NCBI GenBank assembly: GCA_037127315.1
Contig: JBBBDQ010000403.1
Coordinates: 3,082,001 to 3,146,000, forward strand
Length of the DNA stretch: 64,000 nt
Origin: Ascarosepion bandense
Lineage: Eukaryota; Mollusca; Cephalopoda; Sepiida; Sepiidae
Direction: 5' to 3'
Shown piece after piece: positions 11,469-22,779 of this stretch. A model generated the notes under the pieces. It worked only from the letters and a program-made list of their open reading frames with translations. It ran no database searches and was not told where the DNA came from. The first letter of the stretch is position 1; each line of letters opens with the position of its first letter. A program made the translations under genes and the position numbers.

Positions 11469-11579
11469 CAAATCCATGTGGACTTGAGCCATGCAACAAT
11501 GGTGCTACATGTATCAATGTTGCATCAACTTTTAGATGTATCTGTACAGAAAACTTCATGGGAAAAACATGTGTTGAAC
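11469..11579 (+). CDS. Exon: EGF-like domain 4
   Basis: The exon is 111 bp, phase 1-1, with acceptor TTTGCAG and donor GTAAGT. It starts NPCGLEPCNNGATC and ends GKTCVE. It is closest by eye to EGF 3 (shared NPCGLEPC and TCVE), which suggests local exon duplication. The next intron is the longest in the window, about 12 kb. It holds the 5S array, fold-back elements and two solo LTRs. Confidence 0.9.
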
Positions 11580-11659
11580 GTAAGTAAATATTTCATATTA
11601 AATCTATTTAATAAATTAATCAAGGCACCCAAAACAGTTATATATATATATATCTTTAG

Positions 11660-11750
11660 CTAAAAAAGGGACAAGAGAAAAACTATATTTTGCTTTAGCT
11701 GACATGTTTCGTCCATTGATGGACTTTATCCAGGTATAAAATGAAATTGA
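11660..11750 (-). repeat. Half fold-back repeat with hammerhead-like core
   Basis: This is related to the arms of the element at 14279-14428. On the minus strand it contains GATAAAGTCC, a short loop, GGACGAAAC and GTC. The conserved CUGAUGA box is imperfect. Confidence 0.45.
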
Positions 11751-11754
11751 TCTA

Positions 11755-12045
11755 TTTTTTTTAATTGTGTTGCTCCAAGCAAGGCATTTTACTGCCACTG
11801 TTGTGCAGGGGGTTTAATAGGAGGAATGTTATGAAGAGAGAGAGAGAGAGAGAGAGGTTGCAGAAGGTGTCAGGAAGAGAGTAAGGAGGGAAGAGATTAC
11901 TGATGAGAGTGGGGTGGACAAGGAGGTATGTTATGAAGAGTGAGAGGTGGCAAGGGGTGTCAGGAAGAGAGTAGTTGAGGGAAGTGAGTACTGATGAGAG
12001 TGGGGTGGATGTAGGAAAGCATGAGAGAGAGGATGTAAGTTAGTG
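11755..12045 (-). mobile_element. LINE-C 3' end, target of the 5S-array insertion
   Basis: The poly-T start and conserved 3' UTR are present, including a tandem duplication of about 110 bp (GATGAGAGTGGGGTGGA twice). The UTR is interrupted at AAGTTAGTG and resumes briefly after 13745 (GTGACAGGAG), so the 5S/SINE assembly was inserted into it. Confidence 0.75.
12037..12045. other. Target-site duplication, left copy
   Basis: AAGTTAGTG here is repeated exactly at 13737-13745, bounding the whole 5S-array SINE. Confidence 0.8.
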
Positions 12046-12368
12046 AGTTTGTTTGTTTTAGAGGCTTAACGACCTATCATTCCTTATGGGATCATTTTAA
12101 GGTCATAACCAGTGATTTTGGGTAAGGTTATTTTATTTTTACAACATTTTTCTTTTCACAATTCATTGGGATTTGTTTTTAAGAGCAAGGTCCCCAAGTC
12201 CTAGCCTTGTTATTTAACCCATAACTGGAGGGAATGGATGGATTAATACCTTTCCCGAGGGTACCAGTGCTTAAGTGAATGCAGGGTATTTAACTGGAAT
12301 TTGAACTCGGCTCACCAATTTCTCTTAGCCAATATCCACTGCACCACAACGCACATCCGTCACTATAC
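12046..12368 (-). mobile_element. tRNA-derived SINE body of the 5S-array composite element
   Basis: On the minus strand this follows the 5S units through a short linker (GTGTATAGTGACGGATGTGC). It contains the tRNA-like head, the body with the complement of GGGTTAAATAACAAGGC, and an (A/C)-rich tail ending AAACAAACAAACTC. The linker is nearly identical to that of the complete copy at 35269-35289. Confidence 0.85.
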
Positions 12369-13735
12369 ACTTACAGCACCTGGTATTCCCAAGCGGTCAC
12401 CCATCTAAGTACTGACCAGGCTCAAAGTTGTTTAACTTCGGTGATCGAGCGAGAACCGGTGTATTCAACGTGATAGGCCGTAAGCCAATAAACGCTTACA
12501 GCACCTGGTATTCCCAAGCGGTCACCCATTTAAGTACTGACCAGGCTCAACGTTGCTTAACTTCGGTGATCGAGCGAGAACCAGTGTATTCAACGTGATA
12601 GGCCGTAAGCCAATAAACGCTTACAGCACCTGGTATTCCCAAGCGGTCACCCATCTAAGTACTGACCAGGCTCAAAGTTGCTTAACTTCGGTGATCGAGC
12701 GAGAACCGGTGTATTCAACGTGATAGGCCGTAAGCCAAAAAACGCTTACAGCACCTGGTATTCCCAAGCGGTCACCCATCTAAGTACTGACCAGGCTCAA
12801 CATTGCTTAACTTCAGTGATCGAGCGAGAACCGGTGTATTCAACGTGATAGGCCGTAAGCTAATAAATGCTTACAGCACCTGGTATTCCCAAGCGGTTAC
12901 CCATCTAAGTACTGACCAGGCTCTACGTTGCTTAACTTCGGTGATCGAGTGAGAACCGGTGTATTCAACGTGATAGGCCGTAAGCCAATAAACGCTTACA
13001 GCACCTGGTATTCCCAAGCGGTTACCCATCTAAGTACTGACCAGGCTCTACGTTGCTTAACTTCGGTGATCGAGCGAGAACCAGTGTATTCAACGTGATA
13101 GGCCGTAAGCCAATAAACGCTTACAGCACCTGGTATTCCCAAGCGGTCACCCATCTAAGTACTGACCAGGCTCAAAGTTGCTTAACTTCGGTGATCGAGC
13201 GAGAACCGGTGTATTCAACGTGATAGGCCGTAAGCCAAAAAACGCTTACAGCACCTGGTATTCCCAAGCGGTCACCCATCTAAGTACTGACCAGGCTCAA
13301 CGTTGCTTAACTTCAGTGATCGAGCGAGAACCGGTGTATTCAACGTGATAGGCCGTAAGCTAATAAATGCTTACAGCACCTGGTATTCCCAAGCGGTTAC
13401 CCATCTAAGTACTGACCAGGCTCTACGTTGCTTAACTTCAGTGATCGAGCGAGAACCGGTGTATTCAACGTGATAGGCCGTAAGCTAATAAATGCTTACA
13501 GCACCTGGTATTCCCAAGCGGTCACCCATCTAAGTACTGACCAGGCTCAATGTTGCTTAACTTCGGTGATCGAGCGAGAACCGGTGTATTCAACGTGAGA
13601 GGCCATAAGCTAATAAATGCTTACAGTACCTGGTATTCCCAAGCAGTCACCCATTTAAGTACTGACCAGGCTCTACGTTGCTTAACTTCGGTGATCGAGC
13701 GAGAACTGGTGTATTCAACGTGATAGGCCGTAAGC
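12369..13735 (-). repeat. Tandem array of eleven 5S rRNA-like units
   Basis: Eleven units of exactly 117 bp begin at 12369, 12494, 12619, 12744, 12869, 12994, 13119, 13244, 13369, 13494 and 13619. They are separated by 8-bp spacers (CAATAAAC, CAAAAAAC or TAATAAAT on the plus strand), so the period is 125 bp. On the minus strand each reads as a 5S rRNA: GCTTACGGCC start, GAATACACCGGTTCTCG, GAAGTTAAGCAAC, GTACTTAGATGGGT, GGGAATACCAGGTGC. The ends GCTTAC and GTAAGC pair, as do CCTGG and CCAGG, so the 5S fold is conserved. There is no T-run terminator after each unit, and the short spacer leaves no room for separate genes. It is better viewed as a repeat than as functional rDNA. Units 2-5 and 6-9 share variants in the same order, a 500-bp higher-order repeat. 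Confidence 0.92.
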
Positions 13736-13736
13736 C

Positions 13737-13745
13737 AAGTTAGTG
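13737..13745. other. Target-site duplication, right copy
   Basis: AAGTTAGTG directly follows the outermost 5S unit and matches 12037-12045. Confidence 0.8.
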
Positions 13746-14018
13746 TGACAGGAGAATTTGAAATATCTATAAACAGAAAAACAACATAACCTATACAGAT
13801 GTACTGTGTGCCACGTGTTAGATGCTTGTGATGATTATATGTTATATTATAATGGAGTCTTAAATACATTGACTAGTGTCTGATGGACGATATAATATAT
13901 ATAAGAGGTTTTGATGTAAGAATTTGCCTCCTCTCGTACAAGGGCTGGTGGTTTAAGAGTGTTCATGACGATTTTGCACAGGTTTTGAAAAGCCCCAACA
14001 CATGTACACATGCACACA

Positions 14019-14048
14019 CACACACACACACAGACACACACATGATGC
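14019..14048. repeat. (CA)n microsatellite
   Basis: A CA run, with more broken CA-rich sequence to about 14120. Confidence 0.95.
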
Positions 14049-14149
14049 AAACATCCCACACTCACAGCACATATTCACATAACCATCACACATGTGCGCA
14101 CACGCACACATGTAGTGCATTCACATATCAAACACTCATGCACACAAAC

Positions 14150-14232
14150 TATTTGACCCATAGATGGGATACTAACAGGTACTACCACTCTAGGCCAGAG
14201 TGGTAGTATATATATATATATATATATATATG
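14150..14232. repeat. Family G fragment and (TA)n tail
   Basis: ACCCATAGATGGGA..CTAACAGGT matches repeat copies at 22780-22990 and 56395-56580. It is followed by a small palindrome (CTACCACTCT / AGAGTGGTAG) and a TA run. Confidence 0.55.
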
Positions 14233-14278
14233 TAAAAATATACTCAGTTATAATCTGAGATTAAGGACAGAATGGTTA

Positions 14279-14428
14279 AATAAAATAAAGACAAGAGGAA
14301 AACTGTATTTTAAATTGCCTACGCGTTTCGTCCCGTGATTTTTCGTCTTTTTGCCTTGATAAAATCCATCACAGGACGAAACGCGTAGGTGATTTAAAAT
14401 ACTGTTTTCCTCTTGTCTTTATTTTATT
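14279..14428. repeat. Fold-back element with hammerhead-like arms
   Basis: Arms 14279-14338 and 14368-14428 are inverted copies of about 60 bp (AAGACAAGAGGAAAAC and its complement). The right arm contains TTGATAAAATCC, ATCACA, GGACGAAACGCGTAGG, which resembles a hammerhead core with two changes in CUGAUGA. A related half copy is at 57660-57755. Confidence 0.7.
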
Positions 14429-14433
14429 TCACC

Positions 14434-14444
<11 letters not shown>

Positions 14445-14483
<39 letters not shown>
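14445..14483. repeat. (TA)n microsatellite
   Basis: A TA run next to the fold-back element. Confidence 0.95.
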
Positions 14484-14487
<4 letters not shown>

Positions 14488-15230
14488 CAACACTGAAGTC
14501 AATACTAAGTGGTGACAGTCTTTTACACGCGTCAATGCAATCTTGCAAACATGGGTGTTGTGTTTGGCTTGACTATTTATATATACTGGTCAGTGATGAA
14601 TTATGGGTAGTAAGGTCTGTTGTATTATCCTGATGGTTACTGAGTGGGCAGTAACAGTTATTTTTTTAAGTTATTCTAGAGGCTATTGAGTGGGAATAAT
14701 TGTGGATCTGAATGCAGTTCCTTTTAGCTATTTTATAGTCTTATTTGTTATCATTTTAATCATTATTAAATTATTGTTATCATTATTTATTATTGATGAC
14801 TTATTTCTTGTTGATTATTATTTTTATTGAATTAACTTGTTTTTTTGTGTTCATTAGTAGTTAGATTTCAAATTATTTGAGAAACTATTGAGTTGAAATA
14901 ATTGTGGATCCAGTTAAATGTAATTATTTTGTAGTGTTGCTAATTTTTTACTCATTATTTATTATAAATTACTGAATTATTTGTTGATTATTATTATTAT
15001 TATCATTATTACTACATTTACTTGTACTGATGTGTTCATACACAGTTTGTTAATTTGGTTATTATTTAGTTTATGTGTGGGCTTGTGACATAAAAAATGA
15101 CAACAAAATATTTATATTGATAAGCCATCTAAAATAACAGCAATATACATATTAATGTACCTATTATTGAGTATCTTACATTAAGACATAACAAAACAAA
15201 ATAATCAAAACCCCTGATCATGACAGCAGG

Positions 15231-15232
<2 letters not shown>
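14484..15232. other. AT-rich intron with one local duplication
   Basis: Segments near 14670-14730 and 14875-14935 share CTATTGAGT..GAATAATTGTGGATC. Nothing else was recognised. Confidence 0.45.
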
Positions 15233-15258
<26 letters not shown>

Positions 15259-15263
<5 letters not shown>

Positions 15264-15471
15264 AAAAATTAAGGCAGACACGTTATTTCATGGTAAATCA
15301 GGAGTGTAGGCCTATTTCAGGCAAACCATCATCAGCTTCCAGTTTTTATTTTACAAAGGATTTTACATGAATCCTTTGTAAAATAAAGACAGAAGCTGGT
15401 GATTGTTTGCCTGAAATAGGCCTACACTTCTGATTTACCTTGAAATAACATGTCTGCCTTAATTTTTCTTA
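15259..15471. repeat. Fold-back element, ~103-bp arms
   Basis: The left arm (15259-15362) and right arm (15369-15471) are inverted copies, with a loop of only a few bases (CATGAA). The core is GAAGCTG..GATTGTTTGCCTGAA. It could extrude a strong hairpin. No coding sequence is present. Confidence 0.85.
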
Positions 15472-15649
15472 TATTTGCTCTATATGTATTTATATACATA
15501 TATATTTAGAGCTCTCTTAGAGAGTTATCCTACCACTGTATGTACAGGATACTCCTTTGGATTCTTCTATACCCACACTGCTTGCTGATATATATATATA
15601 TGTATACACATAACAAATAAATACAGAATGATCTTTATTGTAATAGAGA

Positions 15650-15652
<3 letters not shown>

Positions 15653-15697
<45 letters not shown>
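15653..15697. repeat. (TA)n microsatellite, SINE tail
   Basis: A TA run directly at the 3' end of the minus-strand family D SINE. Confidence 0.95.
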
Positions 15698-15700
<3 letters not shown>

Positions 15701-15990
15701 GATGGTTATAGTCATCTGCAGATAGATCTGTTTCCCTGTATCACAGCTCATCAGTACGATTAGATATCTGACTGCTTTTACCCAGGCTGGAAACCTGACT
15801 GAATTGGCATCAGTCAGCGATTCTACTGCTAAGCTATGAGCGCTCGGTAGAAGGAGGCAGACTTTTAGTGTGATATACCATGTATAAATATGCCAGTAGT
15901 TAGAGTGTTCTAATTCATTACTGAATGAACGATGCGTAGATGCTAGAGTAGCTACTGTTTTTTCAAAGTCTACCATTCTTCCAGCGTGCT
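15698..15990 (-). mobile_element. tRNA-derived SINE, family D
   Basis: It is collinear with 335-560 and more complete. On the minus strand it has a tRNA-like head (TAGCTTAGCAGTAGAATCGC, CAGGTTTCCAGCC), a body and a TA tail. A second TA run follows at 16003-16046. Confidence 0.75.
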
Positions 15991-15998
15991 CAATCAAA

Positions 15999-16048
<50 letters not shown>

Positions 16049-16247
16049 TACACTAATTGACAACAAAAATTATTGCAAAAAATAAAAGAAGGCACTCTTA
16101 AAGAGCGAACACATAGCAAGAGCTTTCAAAACTAGTAGTAAAGAGAATGAACTGAGCTGATACTGCTTTGCTATTGGCTTTTTAATGAACCAAGCATGAC
16201 AAGATGAAACAAGGCAGCAGATAATTTTCTAAACATATATTGTTAAA

Positions 16248-16351
16248 TATGATATTATCTTGAGTTGACATAAAATATTACAAAGCATCTGCTATTTGGT
16301 GACTGTTATTGTCGCATAACAATGTTTTATGTCAATACAAGATAATATCAT
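16248..16351. repeat. Small fold-back repeat
   Basis: ATGATATTATCTTG (left) pairs with CAAGATAATATCAT (right), with matching flanks. About 50 bp downstream (16415-16440) CTGAAGA, GCTCATGTGAGC, TGAAAG is a weak hammerhead-like string. Confidence 0.6.
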
Positions 16352-16439
16352 GTTTGATGGTGGATGTCTTTATATCATAAAACATTCTTGTAATCTCTCT
16401 GAAGATGGCTCATGTGAGCTGAAAGCTCAGATTCAGCAT

Positions 16440-17480
16440 AATAAAAAAATATCCAAATGTTGGACAATTTTTTTCTTTATTTTCACCTGAAATTAAAGCC
16501 AAAATATCATGTTTAGAAAGGCTCATGATTAAAAAAATAGACATTCATTGTCTGTTATATTTAACAATATATGTTTTCATATGTATATATACAGCCTTTG
16601 AGATCTGAAAACAAAAAAAATCACTTGACCAGTGGTCAAGAGCAAGGGAAAGTTTATTCGCCCCCAAATCATTTTACTCAACCGACTCAATTTCCTTAAA
16701 TTGTCACCTGATGTAAACATAGCGTGAATCACTGATGAAAAACAAGAAATGAAATTTTAATTAGAATTTTCAATGTGGTAGAAAGGATTTAAAAATTTTT
16801 TATAAATAATAACAACAAAATTTCATCATTCCTCTTCATAACAGCATAAATATTTTGATGATAAAACTTTGTTTTGTAAAAGTTTGAGCCTGTTTAACAT
16901 CATGATATACTGGGAGTTTTTTGTGGCAATTGAGTGGAGGTACCTAAATTCATAGTTTCCTTCTTCTGTTTGACTACAACTTTCATCTCATAGATGCTAA
17001 AAAAAAGATCTGATTTTCTCAATGATTTTCTGTAAAAAAATTACTTGTATAATTTATTTTTTGATGCATGCTTGAATGAAGTATGTGTATTTTTTCTTAA
17101 GTGAGGAGGAAATATTGAGTTAAGGATAATATTTTTCCAAATGAGTTTTTAAAAATCTGTGAGCGTCTTTAATCTGGGTGACAGAAACATTTTGGCTCCA
17201 CCCTGGAAGCATTTATTAAACGAATGTTTACACTGACCAGGGCAATAAAAGCAAGACCAAAGAGTTCAATAATATCATTGTAAGTTATTCTAAGTAACTT
17301 GTGAATCTTCAATGGCATACTTTTGGGTTGTAAAAAGAATCAGATTTCCTTTTTCTCTATTTGAAGGGACATGTTTCATTGCAAGATTTTTAATTGACCG
17401 CGGATGAGTAAAGCAATAAACTTTAATCGCCCAATTAAGTTTTTAATCGACTGAGTCGATTGGGCAGTCAACTTTCAATG
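16440..17480. other. AT-rich intron, nothing recognised
   Basis: No open frame with family features, no RNA gene and no repeated segment shared with the rest of the window was found. Confidence 0.45.
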
Positions 17481-17608
17481 GCTATATATATATATATATA
17501 TAAGTACAAAAAGTTTGTCTCTTCAACAGAGAAGAATTCATGCCAACTTTGAAGAACCTTGGTACTAAACATTATCACAATTAAACACTATATATATAAA
17601 TATATATA

Positions 17609-17842
17609 TTATCCTACATCTATGGCATGATTCGAAGTTTTATGCATTATGCAATCATCAGGTGCATTTTTCAAACTAGAAAAAAAGCAGTTATTAAAAA
17701 AAAGTAACTTAACTTTATAAGATTTTATTTCTATGAACATCGAGTGAACTTAAATTCAAATCTATTAAACCGTCAGTTTGAAATATGCACCTGATGATTG
17801 CATAAAGCATGAAACTCTTAATTGTTCTACAGACATAGGATA
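17609..17842. repeat. Fold-back element, ~70-bp arms
   Basis: The arms start TATCCTACATCTATGGCATG and end with the inverted CATAGGATA. The right arm contains CTGATGA, TGCATAAAGCA (a short hairpin) and GAAAC. That is a hammerhead-like order without a matching stem I. Confidence 0.75.
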
Positions 17843-17960
17843 ATATGTATATATATGTATATATATATAACCAAGTGAATAACGAACAAAGAAAGTATTA
17901 ACAACGTTCAAAACATTAATTTAAAAGAGTGCTCAATATAGAAATAGAGCTATGAATATT

Positions 17961-18460
17961 TGTAATATAACAATCTGGCCCCACCCGAGGAAGGTTGATG
18001 CAATCGATGGTGTTTCCCGTCGGTGAAGGGGTCGGCGAACGACAAGACAGGTGTTTGAGAAATACATCCTGTCGGGGCCTAGAGCGGATGTCGCAGGGTT
18101 ATGAGTCAGGCTCGTTTGACCTTATTTCCGACAGCGGCGGAAATGACTACGGAGGCAAACAGAACAGGTGTCTCTTGGAATTACGTGGGCGTTGCATGGG
18201 CGAGGCAAAACCGGAAGGAAAGTCCCGGTTCTAGAAGACTATAAAAAGACCTCGACACACAGATTCGCCAGCAGAGAACGGCCAGTGGAAGCAGAGAGAC
18301 ACCACAGGCAAGACTACACTCCCGTCGACCCATTCTATGTGCGCTCTCACTCTTCCATTCTCTATTCCACATGGGTTCGTCGTCAGTAATAAAAATATAA
18401 CCTTATATTTTTATATATGCGTATTCTTGTTGTTTTGTCATCGTACGGCGATATATAACA
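17961..18460 (+). mobile_element. Probable solo LTR
   Basis: This 500-bp block of clearly higher GC starts TGTAATATAACA and ends ATATATAACA (TG..CA ends). It is flanked by TATT on both sides. A TATA-like box (CTATAAAAAG near 18239) is followed by an AATAAA signal near 18388, the order expected in an LTR on the plus strand. Short open frames inside it are not genes. The boundaries are less secure than those of the other two LTRs. Confidence 0.6.
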
Positions 18461-18464
18461 TATT

Positions 18465-18770
18465 TATTATAAGTTATAGTTTAGAACATGTACAAATTAT
18501 AATTTACTACAAAAGTGTACACTTTGTTTTGACATTGAAAAAACAATATCCTAAGAGGTAGTTAATAATGATGGTAATAAACATTATTTTTGAAAATGAA
18601 AATTCGAAAATCTCACTTCCCCTTTATTTTTGAAAAATCTTTCGTACGAGGTAAAGAGAATAAGTAGGATAGAAAAGATGGGCAAACAAAAAAGGAAACC
18701 GAAAAAAGCAGGGAAACAAAAAGGAAAGAGTGATACATAGGAAATATATATATATATATATGTTTCATAT
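18465..18770. repeat. Dispersed repeat H, copy 1
   Basis: TAGTTTAGAACATGTACAA and the following ~200 bp match 63455-63680. Both end in purine-rich sequence. The solo LTR borders it. The family was not recognised. Confidence 0.65.
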
Positions 18771-18954
18771 GTCTTCAGAAGGTGGACAATCATGGCTCTT
18801 TATAGCTTCCTATATTTTGTTTCTGGCAGCCATACTTGTTTTGTTATTACCACACTTTATCTATGTCGTGCATAATGTTTTTTAAAATCACCTTTACTAA
18901 TATTTGATTAAATCTTATGTAACTCTACTTCTTTTAAATTCAGTGTTCATTCAG

Positions 18955-19210
18955 AATTCAGGCGATCATGGCTCTCCACAACTTTCTATCCCTAGTAGCT
19001 TTTAGAAATTATATTTGTTTTACTTTTCTGCTAGCTGTTCTGCCATCCATTGGCATAAGCCTGTTAGGTAGGTTCCTCACTGGGTCCTTATACTTCTGTG
19101 GCTTTCAGTATGTCCTGTGAGTGTTGAATTTTTCAAGCCCTCTTTCTTTGTTATGTGGTTTAGAAATTTTTAACTGTTTTTTTCTGAAGTAACCTTTATG
19201 TTTTTATTTC
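18955..19210 (-). mobile_element. LINE-R 3' fragment, degraded
   Basis: It matches the LINE-R C-terminus on the minus strand (complement of ATCATGGCTCTCCACAA and TTTCAAGCCCTCTTTC), with many changes. Confidence 0.65.
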
Positions 19211-19484
19211 CTGGGAAAATTTCTGTTTCTTACATATTGCATCCATTAAAATCAGTTCCATTCTTATCAAAACAAAGAACTACTTTTCTTTCATTTTAGT
19301 ATGAGGATCTTGCCATAGGAGAGTCTTTTACTTTGAGATTATTATAATATTGGTAATATCAGCCACTTCCTTATATGCAAATAATCAGCATTCAAGTAAT
19401 GTTATTTGAGCTATATTTCCTTCACTTCTTCGCTGTTGGCCTGGGAATTAAATTGTAGTATCTGTGAAATAAATTTCTTAAGTC

Positions 19485-20170
19485 CAGTATTGATGGGTGT
19501 TTCCTTCCTTACCTTTTGCTTAAAGTAGTGTGGAATTCCAACACCATGATTATGTCATTTGATAGGATTTTCCTTGGTTGGGTGCGTTTGTGATCGACAG
19601 TCTGAGTGGAATGAACAAAAACACAAAACTTGAAAATAACTGTTCAACAGCTTTTATTTCTGGTTGAAAAGAAAGTATAAAATAGGATTTTGCAGAGGAA
19701 AAAAATGAAGTCTCACAGTTAACAAAGTTCTTCAGTATAGTAGTTGTTTTTGTTGAGAGAGAATTCTGAACTTGTTTCCACAAGATGAATGAGAAATTTG
19801 AATGTGAATCTGACAGGACATAATTTATCGTCTGCAGAAGGCTGAAGGTAGAGATAGCTGAAAGTGAAAAATGGCAAGAGCTGGCTCTAAAGTAGAGGCT
19901 GCCGAAATGGAAGATGAAAAGGAGACCAAAACTTTATGACTTCTGGGACTTCCGGTTGTATTCTGTTGACTATTTCTGCGACTGAAGTTGCTGAATTGAG
20001 CAAAGTAAGGAATCCCCCACACACCACAATAGCCAACAAGTGAGATAGCATTTATAGATTATTTTCTGGTTGAGCTACATGTGATATCCATTTTAGTTTT
20101 TGCTGCTGCTGAAAGTCGTCTGATACAGTTCTTTGTGATTCTGTATCTCCAGTCCACTAGATATAAAGAA
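19485..20170. repeat. Dispersed repeat F, long copy
   Basis: TTTCCTTCCTTACCTTTTGC..GTGTGGAA at the left and ATTATTTTCTGGTTGAGC at the right recur at 27930-28130 and 28335-28460. The elements are probably related and unclassified. No intact frame is present. Confidence 0.55.
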
Positions 20171-20640
20171 AGATGGGCCTTACTAAGACCAACGTGCTTC
20201 TCTTCTTGAAGGCTATTTTTACCCAACAACCTGAGAAAGCACTTACTTGTGGTTTAGATATTTCTGAATGTGTAACAAGGCTATTTAAGAACATGACACA
20301 AGTTTTCAATATTTTGGTTTTATAGCCATTCTCGGTGTTTGGTAAAACTACTCCTCGTGCAAACAATCCTGTATCCCATGTCTTACTAAATTTGAAAATA
20401 ATGAATTTACTTTGAAATTTCTATCTGAATTTCTGGAATAAAGAGTTATTATTGATAATATTTACAGTTAAACAAATGCCAACATCATTGTTATTACTAT
20501 CACGATGTTTCAGCCGTTATTCCCTCCAGCCTTCTTCAGATGCCTTTCAGTCTGGGTAACATCCAAGGAATTTTCCTTCATTTAATTTATGGGTAAATTG
20601 TTCTCATTTCATGTCTAAAGATTGCATTCTCTTCTTTTTT

Positions 20641-20946
20641 AGTCAGTCAGTTAAGTGCCATATGTGAAACACGCTTGGGCGATCATGTCTTTTTCGAGAC
20701 ATGACTGACTGGGCAGAAGATTATCCAGCAGTAAGTTGCCATTGCTTTCTGCGGTAGACTGGTTGCCGACCAAGGCTACAGAACCCAATCTGTCCTGCTA
20801 TTTAACCCATAACTGGAGGGAAGAGATGGATTAATACCTTTCCCATGGGTATTTGTGCATAAGTGAATGCAATGGATTCAACTGGAATTTGAACTCGGCT
20901 CCTCGGTTTCTCGTTCCGAGCCGATACCCAATGCACCACAACGTAC
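20641..20946 (-). mobile_element. tRNA-derived SINE, family A
   Basis: A full-length minus-strand copy. The (CAGT)-type tail is at the left and the tRNA-like head at the right (complement of GTGGTGCATTGGGTATCGG). Confidence 0.85.
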
Positions 20947-21027
20947 ATTTTTTTTCGTTTTAGCGTTTCTTTCCATTTGTTTATGTTTTCATAAAGTGAA
21001 TGAATAAAGATGTTTTCTCGAAGACAT

Positions 21028-21330
21028 CATCAGTCAGTTGAGTGCCATACGTGATACACGCTTGGGCGATCATGTCTCAAAAATGACTTGACTGACTAGG
21101 CAGAAGATTATCCCTCAGTAGGTTACCATTGCTTTCTGTGGTAGACTGGTTGCCGACCAAGGCTATAGAACCCAATCTGTCCTGCTATTTAACCCATAAC
21201 TGGAGGGAAGAGACGGATTAATACCTTTCCCATGGGTATTTGTGCATAAGTGAATGCAATGGATTCAACTGGAATTCGAACTCGGCTCCCCGGTTTCTCG
21301 TTCCGAGCCGATATCCACTGTACCACAATG
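21028..21330 (-). mobile_element. tRNA-derived SINE, family A
   Basis: A second full-length copy 80 bp from the previous one, in the same orientation and nearly identical to it. Either both were inserted here or the unit was locally duplicated. Confidence 0.85.
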
Positions 21331-21719
21331 AGTACCTTCCATTATTGCCCACTTTTTACTGAGTTTAAGTGTACTACCAACCCTGAGTATTGAACTCACA
21401 ATTACTATGTCTTCAAATTCATGTAATGTACTTTCTTTTATCTGGTTAGGTTTATTATTTGTGATTATGTAGCTCCAGTCCACAGTCCATGCTTTTATTG
21501 ATTTGTCTTTGCATGGGAATAAAATAACTAGATATCGGTGATATTTGCATGAGGGTGAAAAAAATAGACATAGGTTTGCTTAGCATGGAAGTCAAAGATA
21601 TATATATATATGTATATAGACAAAGTATGTGTAAGGCCCAAAAGTAAACATAAGTCTGGTTTGTACAATGGTAGACAGAGATTTGTTATGTATAATAGCC
21701 GAAAAGGTTGATTGGGTGG

Positions 21720-22060
21720 CTGGTTGGTCGGTTGGATGGTTTTGCTTTATGGGTTATTTAATGCTGAAATCTAATTATTTTGTACACAATTACATTTTTA
21801 GTCATTTGACTTACTAATGAGTAGAGTATAAAAGGTAGACATAGGTTTGTTTTGTGCAGTAGTCATAAGTAGATACAAATTTGTCATGTACAATAGTCCA
21901 AAAGATTGATCAGTTTACTGGATGGTTGATTGGATGGTTAGTTGGTTGGTTGGTTAATTGGTTGGTTGGTTAATTGGTTGGTTGTTTGGCTGACTAGTTG
22001 GTTGGTTGGCTGGTTGGTTGGATGGTTTTGCTTAGTGGCATATCAACTTTTATGGTTATT
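21720..22060 (-). repeat. SINE 3' tails with (GGTT)n
   Basis: Two stretches (21720-21800 and 21905-22060) contain GGTTGGTTGG-type runs followed by TTTTGCTT..GGTTATTTAATGCT. These match the 3' end of the 5S/tRNA composite SINE body (compare 55455-55520). They are 5'-truncated copies. Confidence 0.6.
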
Positions 22061-22361
22061 TAATGCTAAAATGTAAATATTTTTAATACAATTTTATGTC
22101 TTTAACTAAAGATAAAATGTATTGTTGGTGATTTTACTATAAAATGGATTGTTTCTTGGTAATTTCTGCTATAAAATGTATTGTTGGTCATTTTGCTTTA
22201 AAAATTGTTGTAACCCTAAAAAATTACTGCATGAGTAATCACCAAACGGAGGTTGGGGATAATAGTATATCACAAATACAAGACTTGCATGCTGTGTGAA
22301 GTAGATACACTGCTAGTTAGTATAATCACTCTGTTCTATGTAATATGAGAATAGGAACATC

Positions 22362-22620
22362 CCATAGTATTTACATTTCATTTTTGTTGCCATTTGTACA
22401 ATGTTTCGGCTGCTGTATGCTCTGGCCTTCTTCAGATGCTAGGAATTTTGAACCAAACCCTTCATTAGAATCATTGGGGTATATGAACTCCATTACTTGT
22501 AATAAAGGGTTTGGTTCAAAATTCGTAGCACCTGAAGAAGGCCAGAGTGTACAATGACCAAAACATCATACAAATGGCAACAAAAATGAGGATAATTTTC
22601 TGAATAATGTAAACATTGTA
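22362..22620. repeat. Fold-back element, family E
   Basis: Inverted arms with the core GCTCTGGCCTTCTTCAGATG / CACCTGAAGAAGGCCAGAG are joined by an AT-rich loop. A related element lies at 24545-24885, and half copies at 20490-20600 and 61080-61210. Confidence 0.75.
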
Positions 22621-22779
22621 AATACTACCACATCTCAGAAATATTCCATATTTCTGTACACAGGCAGGTATACAAAAAAATACATCATTGATAATTTTAC
22701 TATATAAAAGTGTGTCGCCGGTATTTTTACTATAAAAATATATTTTTGTAATTTCATAGTATTTTGTTTTTATTTGGGG

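Noticed and set aside
12369..13735. Functional 5S rDNA cluster
   Set aside because: Units have only 8-bp spacers, no T-run terminators and consistent differences from usual 5S sequences. The array is joined to a SINE body inside a target-site duplication.
15635..16066. 143-codon open frame with Ile-Tyr runs
   Set aside because: It is a translation of TA microsatellites and a tRNA-derived SINE.
17995..18389. Overlapping open frames in the GC-richer block
   Set aside because: They lie inside a probable solo LTR and show no protein domain.
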